DNA from: Ensifer adhaerens
Lineage (GTDB): Bacteria; Pseudomonadota; Alphaproteobacteria; Rhizobiales; Rhizobiaceae
NCBI RefSeq assembly: GCF_013283195.1
Contig: NZ_JABEKT010000001.1
Location: forward strand, 2,863,473-2,927,472
DNA length: 64,000 nt
Reading direction: 5' to 3'
Both the position numbers and the translations under genes were made by a program. The notes below the pieces were generated by a model that ran no database searches, was not told where the DNA came from, and was given only the letters and a program-made list of their open reading frames with translations. Positions 18,497 to 27,933 of this stretch are shown here, piece after piece (position 1 is the stretch's first letter; each line of letters opens with the position of its first letter).

Positions 18497-19522
18497 TCAA
18501 AGCCGCCAGGCGCTCGCAATCGCAAAATTCGCCTTCTGCCCGACGGGGATCGCGGTATCGCCATAGGCCTTCAGCGCCTGGCCGTCCGGCAGAGCCAGCG
18601 TCAGGGCGAAGCGTTCGCCCTCATAGACGCAAGCCTTCACTTCCAGCGCAATGCCCTCGGCATCGGGCCGCACATGCTCCGGCCGCACCAACACGTCGCG
18701 GTGAAGGCCGGCAGGCGCTGAGCCGATCACCTCGCGAAGCTGCGGCCAGCCGAGCACCCGAGGCGCATGCTCGGCCACGGGCACCTTCAGGATCGAGCCG
18801 CGGCCGATGAGCCCACCGACGACGGTGCCCTCGGGCCGTGCGTAGATGTCCGCCGGCGCCGCCAGCTGTACCAGCCGGCCCTCCGACATCACGGCGACGT
18901 CGGTCGCCAGCGCCATCGCCTCCGACTGGTCGTGCGTCACATAGACCATCGTTGCACCGGAGCGTTCGTGGAAGATGCGGAAGGTTTCCTCCATCGACTT
19001 GCGCAGATGCTGGTCGAGATTGGCGAGCGGCTCGTCGAGCAGCACCACGTCAGGCGACGTCACCAGGCAGCGCGCCAGCGCCACCCGCTGCCGCTGCCCG
19101 CCGGAAAGGGCTGCCGGCCGGCGCTCGGCATAATCGGTGAGTTTCACCAGCGCCAGCGCCTCGCCCACCTTACGCCGCCAGGTCTCGCCGGAGATGCCGC
19201 GCACCTTCAGGGGATAGCCGACATTTTCCGCCACCGTCATATGCGGCCAAAGCGCATAGGACTGGAACACCATCGCCATGTTGCGCTTTTCCGGCGGCAG
19301 CGCCCGCGAAGCATCCGATAACCGGCGTTCGCCGTAGTCGATCGAGCCGTCGGTCGGCTGTTCGAAGCCGGCGATCATGCGCAGCACCGTGGTCTTGCCG
19401 CAGCCCGATGGTCCCAGCAGCGCCAGAAACCCGCCTTCGCGCACCGTCAGCGACACGTTGGAGACGGCAGGCCGGCCGCCGCCGAAATCCTTGGTGAGGT
19501 GATTGAGGATCAGTTGCGCCAC
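18497..19522 (-). CDS. ABC transporter ATP-binding protein (ferric iron/phosphonate/spermidine type)
   Basis: The 341-residue ATPase has Walker A GPSGCGKT (37-44), a VFQSYALWPHMT Q-loop, signature LSGGQRQR (about 138-145), Walker B VVLLDEP and the H-loop YVTHD, followed by a C-terminal TOBE-like domain (about 245-341). It starts with GTG inside the end of the permease gene (13-nt overlap), so translation is coupled. It is the last gene of a binding protein-permease-ATPase operon of the FbpABC/AfuABC layout. Confidence 0.94.
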   Translation of the reverse strand: MAQLILNHLTKDFGGGRPAVSNVSLTVREGGFLALLGPSGCGKTTVLRMIAGFEQPTDGSIDYGERRLSDASRALPPEKRNMAMVFQSYALWPHMTVAENVGYPLKVRGISGETWRRKVGEALALVKLTDYAERRPAALSGGQRQRVALARCLVTSPDVVLLDEPLANLDQHLRKSMEETFRIFHERSGATMVYVTHDQSEAMALATDVAVMSEGRLVQLAAPADIYARPEGTVVGGLIGRGSILKVPVAEHAPRVLGWPQLREVIGSAPAGLHRDVLVRPEHVRPDAEGIALEVKACVYEGERFALTLALPDGQALKAYGDTAIPVGQKANFAIASAWRL

Positions 19523-21282
19523 GGCAGCACGCCTTCCGGAAGGTAGTTTGCAAGGGTTTCGAGCGCCGCCATCAGGGCCATCACCATGATGACGACCAAC
19601 ACCGACAACGCCGAGGCGAGATCGGACGAGCCGCTGTCATCGAGATTGAAGATGGCCACGCCCAGCGTCTGCGTGCCCGCCGACCAGAGCAGCGCCGAGA
19701 CCGTCAGCTCATTGGCGGCAATCAGGAACACGAGGATGATCGACGCACCCGCCGCCGGCGCCACCAGCGGCAGGATCACGTCGCGCATGCGCCGGAAGAA
19801 GCCGGCGCCCGACAGCCTTGCCGCCTCCTCCAGCGACGGGTCCATCTGCAGGAAGGCGCTCATCACGGGCTTCAGGCTGACGGCGAGGAACGAGGAAAAA
19901 TAAGCAATCAGGATGATCCAGATGGTGCCGTAGAGCGAGACATTCAGGAGCGGCAGCGGTGCCGCAAAGGTCAGGATGAAGGCAACCGCCAGCACGATAC
20001 CGGGCAGTGCATAGGGGATCTCGATCAGGATGCCGAGCGTGCCGGCAAGCACACCCTTGCGCCGGTTCATGAGATAGGCGGTCGGCGCGGCAACGACCAG
20101 CAGCCCGAGGGCGGCCGAACTCGCAAGGAACAGCGAATTGCCAAAGGCGCTCAACGTCATCGTCTGGCGAAACAGGATTTCCTCATAGGCGCGCAGCGAC
20201 ACCGTCTGCCAGGTGAGCGGCACGCCATAGGCCGGCACCAGCGAACTGGCGATCAGCGCCGCGAACGGTGCCACCAGAACCAGGAACAGGATCGCCGCCA
20301 ACCCAAGTTCAACCAACACCCGGAAACGCCCGAGCGAAAAGGCGGCATTGGCGCCGGAAAGGCCGATGATGCGGTAGTCTTTGCCCGAAAGCGCCCGCTG
20401 CTGCAGGATCAGCCCCATGGCCGCGATCGCAGCAATCAGGCTCGACAACAGCGCGATCTCGCCGAAGGTGCCCGAGCCGAAGCTTGCAAGCCGCGTATAG
20501 ATCAGCGTCGGAAGCACCGTAATCCCGGCGGGAATGCCGAGGATCGCCGGAATGCCGAAATTGCCGACACCGGAGACGAAGGCGATCGCCGCACCGGCGA
20601 TCAGCCCGGGGGCGGCCAGTGGTGCGACGATATCGAGGAAGACGCGAAACGGCGATGCGCCGGAAAGCCTTGCCGCCTCCACCCCGTCGCGCGGCGAGGC
20701 CGAAAGCCCCGCCTTCAGCGCCAGGAACACCAGCGGCGCGTGCTGCACGCCGAGGAGCAGCGAAATGCCGAACAGCGAATAGAGCGGCTGCGGACTGCCG
20801 AGCGGCGGCGCGATGCCCAGCGTCTTCAGAAGCGGGCTTGCCGGCCCGGTCATCTCCACCCAGGCAAGCGCTGTCACCTGCGGCGGGATCATCATCGGCA
20901 GCATGAAGGCGAAGCTCAGGAAAAGCTTGCCCCTGATATCGGTAAGCGCCACGGCAAAGGCGAAAAGCGCGCCGATCACGACTGAGATCACCATGCCGCC
21001 CGTCGCCGTCAGCAGCGTGTTGCGGATGGCGGCATAGGTCGCAGGCTCGGTAAGCACGCCAATGGAATTGCCGCTGGCCAGGCCCGCAAAGCCGGCCTTC
21101 ACCAGGCTGATGAGCGGCAGCGCGCAGAGCAGGAAAAGGCAGGCGAGCACGAAAGGCACGAGCCAGCGCGGCTCGCCGGCCGGCGACGCGCCCGGCTTCA
21201 CCGGGCTCGTACGAGACACCCCCGCATTGGAAAAGCGCAGCCAGCGGGGCCGGCTGCGCATGGTTTCACTCTGTTTCGACAT
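19510..21282 (-). CDS. ABC transporter permease, double-domain (FbpB/AfuB type)
   Basis: The 590-residue protein has about 12 transmembrane segments in two homologous halves, each with an EAA-type loop (GVEAARLSGASPFRVFLDIVAP and LEEAARLSGAGFFRRM). Fused permeases of this form belong to iron(III) and related transporters. It starts 8 nt after the binding-protein stop and overlaps the ATPase gene, so all three are one operon. Confidence 0.94.
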   Translation of the reverse strand: MSKQSETMRSRPRWLRFSNAGVSRTSPVKPGASPAGEPRWLVPFVLACLFLLCALPLISLVKAGFAGLASGNSIGVLTEPATYAAIRNTLLTATGGMVISVVIGALFAFAVALTDIRGKLFLSFAFMLPMMIPPQVTALAWVEMTGPASPLLKTLGIAPPLGSPQPLYSLFGISLLLGVQHAPLVFLALKAGLSASPRDGVEAARLSGASPFRVFLDIVAPLAAPGLIAGAAIAFVSGVGNFGIPAILGIPAGITVLPTLIYTRLASFGSGTFGEIALLSSLIAAIAAMGLILQQRALSGKDYRIIGLSGANAAFSLGRFRVLVELGLAAILFLVLVAPFAALIASSLVPAYGVPLTWQTVSLRAYEEILFRQTMTLSAFGNSLFLASSAALGLLVVAAPTAYLMNRRKGVLAGTLGILIEIPYALPGIVLAVAFILTFAAPLPLLNVSLYGTIWIILIAYFSSFLAVSLKPVMSAFLQMDPSLEEAARLSGAGFFRRMRDVILPLVAPAAGASIILVFLIAANELTVSALLWSAGTQTLGVAIFNLDDSGSSDLASALSVLVVIMVMALMAALETLANYLPEGVLPWRN

Positions 21283-21290
21283 TCAGGCGA

Positions 21291-22271
21291 TCAGTTCGTG
21301 CCGAAGATGCCGGAGAAGGTCTTGAGATCGGCGTCGGAGTTCTTCACGGCCGCCGCCGCGTCGATCGGCAGCACCTTGATCGTCTCGCGCGCCGGATACC
21401 CCTCGGGCAGCGCCACACCGTTGCGCGCCGGGATGTAGCCCATCTTCACCGCCGTCTTCTGCCCCTCTTCCGAAATCAGGAAGTCGACAAACTTCTTGGC
21501 GGCGTCAGGGTTCTTGGCGGTCTTCAGGATGCCGACCGGCTCGGTGACGGCGGACACGCCTTCCGCCGGGAATACGAACTCGACCGGCGCGCCCTTGGCC
21601 TTCTCGCGGATCGCCATGAAATCGACGATCATGCCATAGGCCTTCTCGCCGGTGGCGACAGCCTTCAGCACGCCACCATTGCCGCCGGCAGCCGTCGCGC
21701 CGTTTTCGGCCAGCGCCTTGTAATAGTCCCAGCCGAGGCCGTCGATGCCGGCGAGCGTCTGCGCGTGGATGAGTGCGGCACCCGAGGTCAGCGGGCTCGG
21801 CATCGTCACCAGACCCTTGGCGTCGGCCTTTGCCAGATCCTGCCAGCCCTCGGGCTTCGTCGAGGCCGCGGTGTTGTAGATGATGCCGGTGGTGATCATC
21901 TTGGTGGAGTAAAAGGCGCCGTCGGCGTCATAGAGCGCGGCGTCGTAGTTGGCCGCTTCCGGCGACTTGTAGGCGAGCAGCTGGCCCGCTTCCTTCAGGC
22001 GCTGCATCGTCACGGTGTCAGCGATGAGGAGCACGTCGGCAACCGGGTTGCCGGCTTCGATCTCGGCCATCAGCTTGGCCATCAGCTTCGTCGTGCCTTC
22101 GCGCACCCATTCCACCTCGACGCCGGGATTGGCCGCCTTGAAGGCGTCGACGGTTGCCTGCGCATCCTCGTTCGGCTGGCTGGTGTAGAGCACCAGGCTC
22201 TCGGCAAAGGCGGCGGTGGAAAGCAGCGAGGCGACAAGCGCACCGGCAACGACGGAGACAAACGATTTCAT
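21291..22271 (-). CDS. ABC transporter substrate-binding protein, iron(III)/AEP-like
   Basis: The 326-residue protein has a signal peptide (MKSFVSVVAGALVASLLSTAAFA) and a family-1 binding-protein fold (LVLYTSQPNEDAQATVDAF, then GVEVEWVREGTTKLMAKL). The order binding protein-permease-ATPase matches ferric-iron importers, but the two adjacent iron-binding tyrosines of FbpA are not evident (the region reads TGIIYNT), so another ligand such as 2-aminoethylphosphonate is possible. The ATG at 22271 has GAGG 8 nt upstream; an ATG two codons earlier is too close to it. Confidence 0.9.
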   Translation of the reverse strand: MKSFVSVVAGALVASLLSTAAFAESLVLYTSQPNEDAQATVDAFKAANPGVEVEWVREGTTKLMAKLMAEIEAGNPVADVLLIADTVTMQRLKEAGQLLAYKSPEAANYDAALYDADGAFYSTKMITTGIIYNTAASTKPEGWQDLAKADAKGLVTMPSPLTSGAALIHAQTLAGIDGLGWDYYKALAENGATAAGGNGGVLKAVATGEKAYGMIVDFMAIREKAKGAPVEFVFPAEGVSAVTEPVGILKTAKNPDAAKKFVDFLISEEGQKTAVKMGYIPARNGVALPEGYPARETIKVLPIDAAAAVKNSDADLKTFSGIFGTN

Positions 22272-22386
22272 CGACATATCCTCGGTTCAAGATGGCGCCG
22301 AGGCTTAGTGCGGATGTTTTACAGCGGTGTGACAGGTTCGCTCATGGGCGTTCGCTCAAGTCCCGACCTGTGGATGCAGGCGAAGT

Positions 22387-23316
22387 TCATCGGGGCGTGG
22401 AAGGAAGGATGCCGCGGTAGCGCACATGCACGTTCGCCAACATATACAGGAACTCGCTATCACTATACTGCGCATAGTCGTAAACCTTGTAGACGCGAGC
22501 GAAATTCTCTGCCGCAAGCTTGGACTCCGGACCGAATATGTTGTCGACTTTACCAAAGTAGAAACCGAGATCCTTGAGATATCGCTGGATCAGACGAACG
22601 TCGGCCCCTGCCGCGTGAGCTTTCAGCTTCTCGAACTCCTCCTTTACGAACATGGACAGACGATCGTCGCTCTTCTTCGTGCAAAGCAACGTACAGCCGA
22701 GGTTCCCCACCTCGATCGCTGTGCTTATCGCATTCAGGATGAGATCGTAGTTGACGTGCGCTCCGCTCAAGGGCGCGGTGGCCACATTGAAGGACAGCAT
22801 CAGGGAGGCAACCATCGACTTCACGGAAAAAGGGCTATTCAGGGAATAGCTCAGCACTTCGAAGACGCAACCGTCACCTTTGTAATCCGACGACAGATCA
22901 AGAACGCTGGCGAGATAGTCGCTATCGACCCCGCTGATCCGGTTGTTTTCGTCGTACCGAAGGCGCCCCTTCGCATCGTCGCTGCCATCCCCGGCGACCA
23001 GCACCTGGGTCGCTTCCAGAGAAAGCTCTCTGAGAGCAACCCCAATACGGCGCATGAGGATTGTGGCCATGACCGCCTCTGCCGCAGTCTTTTCCATTCC
23101 ATGCGCGGGAACCAGGGCAGTCGCTTCGCCGATATACGCTTCAAGCGTGCCGAACGTAGCGTTGAACTCACCCTCTAGCCGACCGTACCAAAGTGGCGAC
23201 CGCGCTGTCAGAGCAAAGCTCTGGCTTTCCAGTTTCCGCCAGAGCGCCTCGAAGTCATTGATTGTGAGCTCGAACACGTAGGGAATGTCCAAAGCAACAT
23301 TAAATTCATCCGCCAT
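22387..23316 (-). CDS. Unfamiliar protein with C-terminal peptidoglycan-binding-like motif
   Basis: The 309-residue protein has no signal peptide or membrane segment. Residues about 1-235 match nothing I know. The C-terminal 55 residues contain VRLIQRYLKDLGFYFGKVDN then FGPESKLAAENFARVY, the pattern of the PG_binding_1 fold (LQ..L..LG.Y.G.vDG.fG..t..Av..FQ). The ATG (MADEFN) has a GGGAGG site. Base composition is more AT-rich than in neighbours. It is transcribed alone, divergent from the ECF41 operon. A cytosolic protein with this domain is unusual; it might be exported by a specialised route or use the fold for another ligand. Confidence 0.7.
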   Translation of the reverse strand: MADEFNVALDIPYVFELTINDFEALWRKLESQSFALTARSPLWYGRLEGEFNATFGTLEAYIGEATALVPAHGMEKTAAEAVMATILMRRIGVALRELSLEATQVLVAGDGSDDAKGRLRYDENNRISGVDSDYLASVLDLSSDYKGDGCVFEVLSYSLNSPFSVKSMVASLMLSFNVATAPLSGAHVNYDLILNAISTAIEVGNLGCTLLCTKKSDDRLSMFVKEEFEKLKAHAAGADVRLIQRYLKDLGFYFGKVDNIFGPESKLAAENFARVYKVYDYAQYSDSEFLYMLANVHVRYRGILPSTPR

Positions 23317-23506
23317 TGGTTGCCTCCCGACGAACCCGGCACCGCCACCTGAAATAGAGTGCTCCCCAAGGTTACACTCACACATTGGCTGAGGGCGGCA
23401 TAGCTATCCAAACGGGTTACAAGGCCGCGTCGGCGGCAACGGGCCATGCGTCCGTGCCCGCATCTGAACCCGCCAGGGCGCCTCCCTCAAAAAAAATCGG
23501 CGCGCA

Positions 23507-23533
23507 TGTCACACCGGCTGATCCTGTCTCGTC
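23507..23533 (+). promoter_or_regulatory. ECF41-type sigma promoter
   Basis: TGTCACA (23507-23513), exactly 16 bp, then CGTC (23530-23533). This equals the promoter consensus known for ECF41 sigma factors, and it stands 33 bp before the start of the decarboxylase gene that precedes an ECF41-type sigma gene. Autoregulation of the two-gene operon is the natural reading. Confidence 0.85.
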
Positions 23534-23566
23534 ATGGTATCGGAACCAACGAAAGGAAACGGAACC

Positions 23567-24034
23567 ATGACTGCCAAGATCGACCTTTTCGCCGCTGCCC
23601 CGCAACTGATGAAGAGCTGGACCAGCGTGTCGATGGCCATCGCCGCCAGCCTCGAGCCCGATCTCATCGAGCTCGTCAAGATCCGCGCATCCCAGATCAA
23701 TGCCTGCGCCAACTGCATCAATATGCACACGCAGGAAGCCCGCGCCAAGGGCGAGACCGAACAGCGCATCTACCTGCTTTCGGCCTGGCGCGAAGCCCCT
23801 TGCTATTCCGAACGCGAGCGTGCAGCACTTGGCTGGACCGAGGCGCTCACGCGCCTGTCGGAAGGTCATACCCATGAAAGCGCCCGTCAGGCGCTCGCCG
23901 AACAGTTCACCGAGGAGGACCAGGTGAAGCTCACGCTCATGATCAATGTCATCAACGGTTGGAACCGTCTGGCCGTCGGCTTCGGCCTGTGGATCGAGCC
24001 GGCAGCGGCAAAGTCTGCGCAGGCGGCCGCCTGA
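23567..24034 (+). CDS. Carboxymuconolactone decarboxylase (AhpD-like) family protein
   Basis: The 155-residue protein has the AhpD-type redox motif: C47-A-N-C50 followed by H54 in QINACANCINMHT, with E35 upstream in PDLIELVKIRAS. Such proteins act as alkylhydroperoxidase-like thiol oxidoreductases. Its TGA overlaps the ATG of the sigma gene by one base (TGATG), so the two are coupled. Decarboxylase-family partners are the standard neighbours and regulatory targets of ECF41 sigma factors. The ATG follows a GGAAACGGAACC site. Confidence 0.93.
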   Translation: MTAKIDLFAAAPQLMKSWTSVSMAIAASLEPDLIELVKIRASQINACANCINMHTQEARAKGETEQRIYLLSAWREAPCYSERERAALGWTEALTRLSEGHTHESARQALAEQFTEEDQVKLTLMINVINGWNRLAVGFGLWIEPAAAKSAQAAA

Positions 24035-24891
24035 TGGCGGGCAATGCCCACGAGGACGCAGCGGCGGGTTTTGACCCGCTGCGTCCGAAACTCATCCGTG
24101 TCGCCTATCGCATGCTCGGCTCGGTCGCCGACGCAGAGGACATGGTGCAGGAGGCCTTCATCCGCTGGATGGGGGCCGACCGCTCAGCTGTGCGCGAACC
24201 CGAAGCGTTCCTGCGCCGCACCGTCACCCGGCTCTGCCTCGACCAGCTGAAGTCGGCGCGGCTCAAGCGCGAGACCTATGTCGGCCCCTGGCTTCCCGAC
24301 CCCGTCGTCGAGGAGGAGCCGGAGGAAGACGTCACCCTGCCCCTGATGCTCGCCTTAGAGCGCCTGTCGCCGCTCGAGCGCGCCGCCTTTCTTCTCCACG
24401 ACGTCTTCGGGCTGGGGTTCGAGGAAGTCGCCGCCACGATCGATCGCGATCCCGCCGCCTGCCGGCAGCTCGCCGCCCGCGCCCGCACCCATGTGCGCGA
24501 CGGCCGGCCCCGTTTCCAGGTCGAGCAATCGCGTGGGCTCGAACTGGCGCAGGCCTTCTTCACCGCTTCGCGCAGCGGCGACCTGAAGGCGCTCGGCGCC
24601 ATGCTCGCCTCCGATGTCAGCATCCACGCCGACGGCGGCGGCAAACGCTCGGCCGCCATGCACCCGATCCTCGGCTTCGATGCAGTCATCAAGGTGCACG
24701 AGCAATTGGCCGCACTCTTCCGCAAGCACGGCTCCGATCTCGTGCGCGCCGGCTTCATCAACGGCCTGCCCGGCTTCGTCACCCGCGAGGCCGATGGCGA
24801 GCTGCAATCGACCGCGCTTGAGATCGAGGACGGCAAGGTGGTCGCGATCTACATCGTGCGCAACCCGGACAAGCTTGGACATCTGCATTAG
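24034..24891 (+). CDS. ECF41 family RNA polymerase sigma factor with SnoaL-like extension
   Basis: A 285-residue sigma factor. Region 2 (about 15-80: IRVAYRMLGSVADAEDMVQE) and region 4 (about 105-160: LSPLERAAFLLHDVFGLGFE) are joined by a linker containing the ECF41 hallmark WLPDP (86-90). The C-terminal extension (about 170-285) is NTF2/SnoaL-like and carries DGGGK (200-204) and NGLPG (243-247), the segment shown in other ECF41 proteins to regulate activity in cis. No separate anti-sigma gene is present. Its last 52 codons are copied at 28220-28378. Confidence 0.95.
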   Translation: MAGNAHEDAAAGFDPLRPKLIRVAYRMLGSVADAEDMVQEAFIRWMGADRSAVREPEAFLRRTVTRLCLDQLKSARLKRETYVGPWLPDPVVEEEPEEDVTLPLMLALERLSPLERAAFLLHDVFGLGFEEVAATIDRDPAACRQLAARARTHVRDGRPRFQVEQSRGLELAQAFFTASRSGDLKALGAMLASDVSIHADGGGKRSAAMHPILGFDAVIKVHEQLAALFRKHGSDLVRAGFINGLPGFVTREADGELQSTALEIEDGKVVAIYIVRNPDKLGHLH

Positions 24892-24964
24892 CAGATGTCC
24901 GCCAGCGGCATGAAGCCGTTGCCCTGATGCACTCACACGCTCAGGCGCCAATTGCTGCACCGGC

Positions 24965-25762
24965 CTATTGCCCGATGCGGCGCTCCTGCATCTCTTCGCC
25001 GACGAAACAATTGTAGCCGGCTTTGGCGTCGACGCGTCGCACAAACGGCTCGGATCGCTGAAGCCGGGCAACGTTCGGCCCCCGTATCTCGACGATCAGC
25101 TTGCTGAGGATCGCCTCCCCAAAATCGCTCGTATCCGAGACTTTCAGGAGAAAGGCGCCGTCTCCACCGATCACGCAATGCTCGTAATAAGCGTCGAGAT
25201 CCGGGATCGATTCCAGGTCCCGGCGTGGCAACAAGATCGGCAGTCCGTCGATGACGATGCCCTGGGCGACAGTCGAGTTGCGGGCGACGGGCGCCGGTAC
25301 GCCGGAATTGTTCGGCCCGTCCCCCGAAATGTCGATCACGCGGCGCACACCGCGAAATGGGCTCAAGCGGAAGAGGTGTCGGGAAAACGCAAGCGCGTTG
25401 GAAATCGAGGTGAAGGATATCCGCCGTGTCGGTTGCCGTTGCAAAGTCTCGGAAAACTGGCGGGCGGTGTCGACGCCGTCGATCAGCGTCCAGGGCAAGA
25501 CCTGCACGGCTGAGCCACCCCACTCGACATAGGTCACCGCGATCCTGCCGATCGGCCCGCTCCGGATGGCAGCGACCAGTTCCGGCTGAAGAAAGGCATC
25601 CACATAGCCTTGGCGCTGCAGCTGCTGCTCGTCGATCTCCATCGAATAGGAGACGTCGACGGCAAGGACCAGCTCGAGATCGACGTCAAACGAGGACCGC
25701 TCGGCGGACGTGCTGCCCGCCAGGAGACCGACGCAGACAAGAAGGGCGCAGTGCAGTTTCAT
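24965..25762 (-). CDS. DUF1194 (von Willebrand A-like) secreted protein
   Basis: The 265-residue protein has a signal peptide (MKLHCALLVCVGLLAGSTSA) and a VWA-like domain with a MIDAS-type DVSYSM motif (DxSxS) near residue 37, and a second metal-loop segment DISGDGPNNSG near residue 147. It is probably periplasmic and binds a divalent cation. The function of DUF1194 is unknown. It converges with the ECF41 gene and is the first of three minus-strand genes that separate ECF41 from the copy of its 3' end. Confidence 0.87.
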   Translation of the reverse strand: MKLHCALLVCVGLLAGSTSAERSSFDVDLELVLAVDVSYSMEIDEQQLQRQGYVDAFLQPELVAAIRSGPIGRIAVTYVEWGGSAVQVLPWTLIDGVDTARQFSETLQRQPTRRISFTSISNALAFSRHLFRLSPFRGVRRVIDISGDGPNNSGVPAPVARNSTVAQGIVIDGLPILLPRRDLESIPDLDAYYEHCVIGGDGAFLLKVSDTSDFGEAILSKLIVEIRGPNVARLQRSEPFVRRVDAKAGYNCFVGEEMQERRIGQ

Positions 25763-26014
25763 CGCGGTCGCGAGCCCGTTGCGCGATGATATTACGCCCG
25801 TTCGGCGCGCTCGCAATGCGGGGGCGGCGCGCGCTCCATATCGTCGAAGGCGTAAACCACATGGAGCTTCACGACGGTGAGAAATACGTCGACCACGGCG
25901 GAACGGACCGCGCACCTCAGCTCGCGTCCGAAGGCCCAAGCCTGGTGTCACCCCTCATCGAGAGTGTTCAGGCCGGCCGTCAGACTGCGGCCTGTTCGGC
26001 GTCACAGGAAGGCT

Positions 26015-26248
26015 TCAGGAAGCCGAGAATTTGACCGTTACGCCGCGCTGCCGAAAATACGCCTGCATGAGCTTCCGGCCGGAACGGTTGTTCTGCACGA
26101 GCCTGGCCGGGTCGAATACAGCCTCTTTCAAACCCGCCCGCGTCAACGCGGCCTTGAGCGTCGCGATATGCACGTCGATATCGGCATTGTCCGCCTGGAG
26201 CGATTCATAAATCCGGTTTGTTGCATCTGCTACGGTCGGTTCGCTCAC
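26015..26248 (-). CDS. Small protein, unknown function
   Basis: A 77-residue basic protein with an internal helix-rich stretch (ADIDVHIATLKAALTRAG then EAVFDPARLVQNNRSGRKLM). The GTG start has an AGGAG site 7 nt upstream, which supports translation. It has no signal peptide or membrane segment. I do not recognise a family. It lies between the VWA and SulP genes, all on the same strand. Confidence 0.6.
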   Translation of the reverse strand: MSEPTVADATNRIYESLQADNADIDVHIATLKAALTRAGLKEAVFDPARLVQNNRSGRKLMQAYFRQRGVTVKFSAS

Positions 26249-26466
26249 GATTACACTCCTGTCATTGCCTGGCTGGCGCTTACCACATTTTTCGGCTTGA
26301 CCCTATTGTGCTGAAAAACGCCCACGTCAATGGGTGGCGGCAAATTGGAGGATTGCGCCCGCCTTCGAAAAGGCAAGCACCGGAAGCATACCAGCGGGAA
26401 CCGGCCCCTTGCGGTCGAAACGCATTGCAGCTTCGCACCGGAAGGGTCTTTTGTTCGGGGCGGAAA

Positions 26467-27933
26467 TCAGATTTCCTTGAGTTTCGCTGGGCTGTCGAGG
26501 CTTCCGATCAAAGTTGCGCTTGCATCATTCAACCCCAAGACAGTGGTTGCGATATCGTGGGCTCGAAAACGATCTACGACCTTGTCGAGCGCCGCCACTG
26601 CCGTGATATCCCAGAAATGGGCCTGCGAAACATCGATAACCACGCTCGTGCCCTTGGCTTCTTCGATATCGAATGCGTCGATGAAGACATCGGCCGAGGC
26701 GAAGAACACTTGCCCTGATACGCGATACTTCACCTGCCCGCGACTGGCATCGGTCTCTGTTTCCACCTTCATCAGGCGGGCAACCTTGAAGGTGAAGAAC
26801 ACGCCGCTCAAGAGAACGCCGATGGTGACGCCGAGAGCAAGGTTGGCGCTGAACACCGTGACAACAACGGTCACCACCATGACGGCGCTGGACATCTTCG
26901 GGTGAACGACCAGCGTCTTCAACGACGACCAATCGAACGTATCGATAGACACCATTACCATGATTGCAACGAGGGCAGCGACAGGAACCTGGGAGACCCA
27001 TGGCTTCAACAGAACCATAAGGACGAGCAGGAACGCGCCGGCGAATAGCGTGGAAAGTCTTCCCCGTCCGCCATATTTCACGTTGCTGACAGTCTGGCCG
27101 ATCATGCCGCAGCCAGCGATCCCTCCGAACAGGCTCGCGGCCGTGTTGGCGATGCCAAGGCCCGCACATTCCCTGTTCTTCGAACTTGGCGTGCCCGTGA
27201 GATCGTCAACAACACTTGCCGTCATCATCGATTCCAAGAGGCCAACCATGGCTATGGCAAGTGCCGGGCCGGCGATGATCGTCAGCGTCTCCAGCGTCAT
27301 CGGCACGGCGGGCCAGCCAAAGACCGGCAGGGAATCGGGCAATTTTCCGAGATCCGCAATTGTCATGACCGGCAGCTGCAAGGCGATCGATGCGACTGTC
27401 AGGACAACAATGCAAATCAACGGGGATGGGATGGCGGTCGTGATCCTCGGTACGAGGTAGATGACTGCGAGGCCCGCCGCCAGCATGCCGTAGGCAAGCC
27501 AGTCTCCCCCGACAATATGCGGCAGTTGGGCTGCGAAGATGAGGATTGCCAATGCATTGACGAAGCCCGTCCGCACGGATCTCGAAACGAAGCGCATCAG
27601 GACCCCGAGACGGAGAAGCCCGAAAACGATCTGGATCACCCCGGCAAGCAGTCCGGCGGCGAAGAGATAAGCAAGTCCGTGAGCATGAACCAGGGGTGCC
27701 GCGACAAGGGCGACCGAGCCCGCAGCGGCAGATATCATTGCCGGACGGCCACCTGTGAAGGCGATGACGATGCCGATTATGAAAGAAGCAAACAGGCCGA
27801 CCTGCGGATCGACGCCTGCAACGAAGGAAAACGCGATAACCTCTGGAATCAGCGCGAACGTCGCGACGGCCCCAGCGAGCATTTCGCGCATGGGATTGGC
27901 GGACCAATCCCGGCGGATCGAAGAAAATTGCAT
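26467..27933 (-). CDS. SulP family anion transporter with STAS domain
   Basis: The 488-residue protein has a SulP membrane domain (about residues 15-360) with PQVGLFASFIIGIVIAFTGG and GLLESMMTASVVDDLTG, then a cytosolic STAS domain (about 385-485: VSGQVFFASADVFIDAFD, VVIDVSQAHFWDITAVAALD). SulP proteins carry sulfate, bicarbonate or other anions. The ATG of MQFSSIRRDW starts directly at the conserved N-terminus; the open frame extends 130 codons upstream antisense to the sigma-factor remnant and is spurious. No carbonic anhydrase neighbour is present to suggest bicarbonate. Confidence 0.92.
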   Translation of the reverse strand: MQFSSIRRDWSANPMREMLAGAVATFALIPEVIAFSFVAGVDPQVGLFASFIIGIVIAFTGGRPAMISAAAGSVALVAAPLVHAHGLAYLFAAGLLAGVIQIVFGLLRLGVLMRFVSRSVRTGFVNALAILIFAAQLPHIVGGDWLAYGMLAAGLAVIYLVPRITTAIPSPLICIVVLTVASIALQLPVMTIADLGKLPDSLPVFGWPAVPMTLETLTIIAGPALAIAMVGLLESMMTASVVDDLTGTPSSKNRECAGLGIANTAASLFGGIAGCGMIGQTVSNVKYGGRGRLSTLFAGAFLLVLMVLLKPWVSQVPVAALVAIMVMVSIDTFDWSSLKTLVVHPKMSSAVMVVTVVVTVFSANLALGVTIGVLLSGVFFTFKVARLMKVETETDASRGQVKYRVSGQVFFASADVFIDAFDIEEAKGTSVVIDVSQAHFWDITAVAALDKVVDRFRAHDIATTVLGLNDASATLIGSLDSPAKLKEI

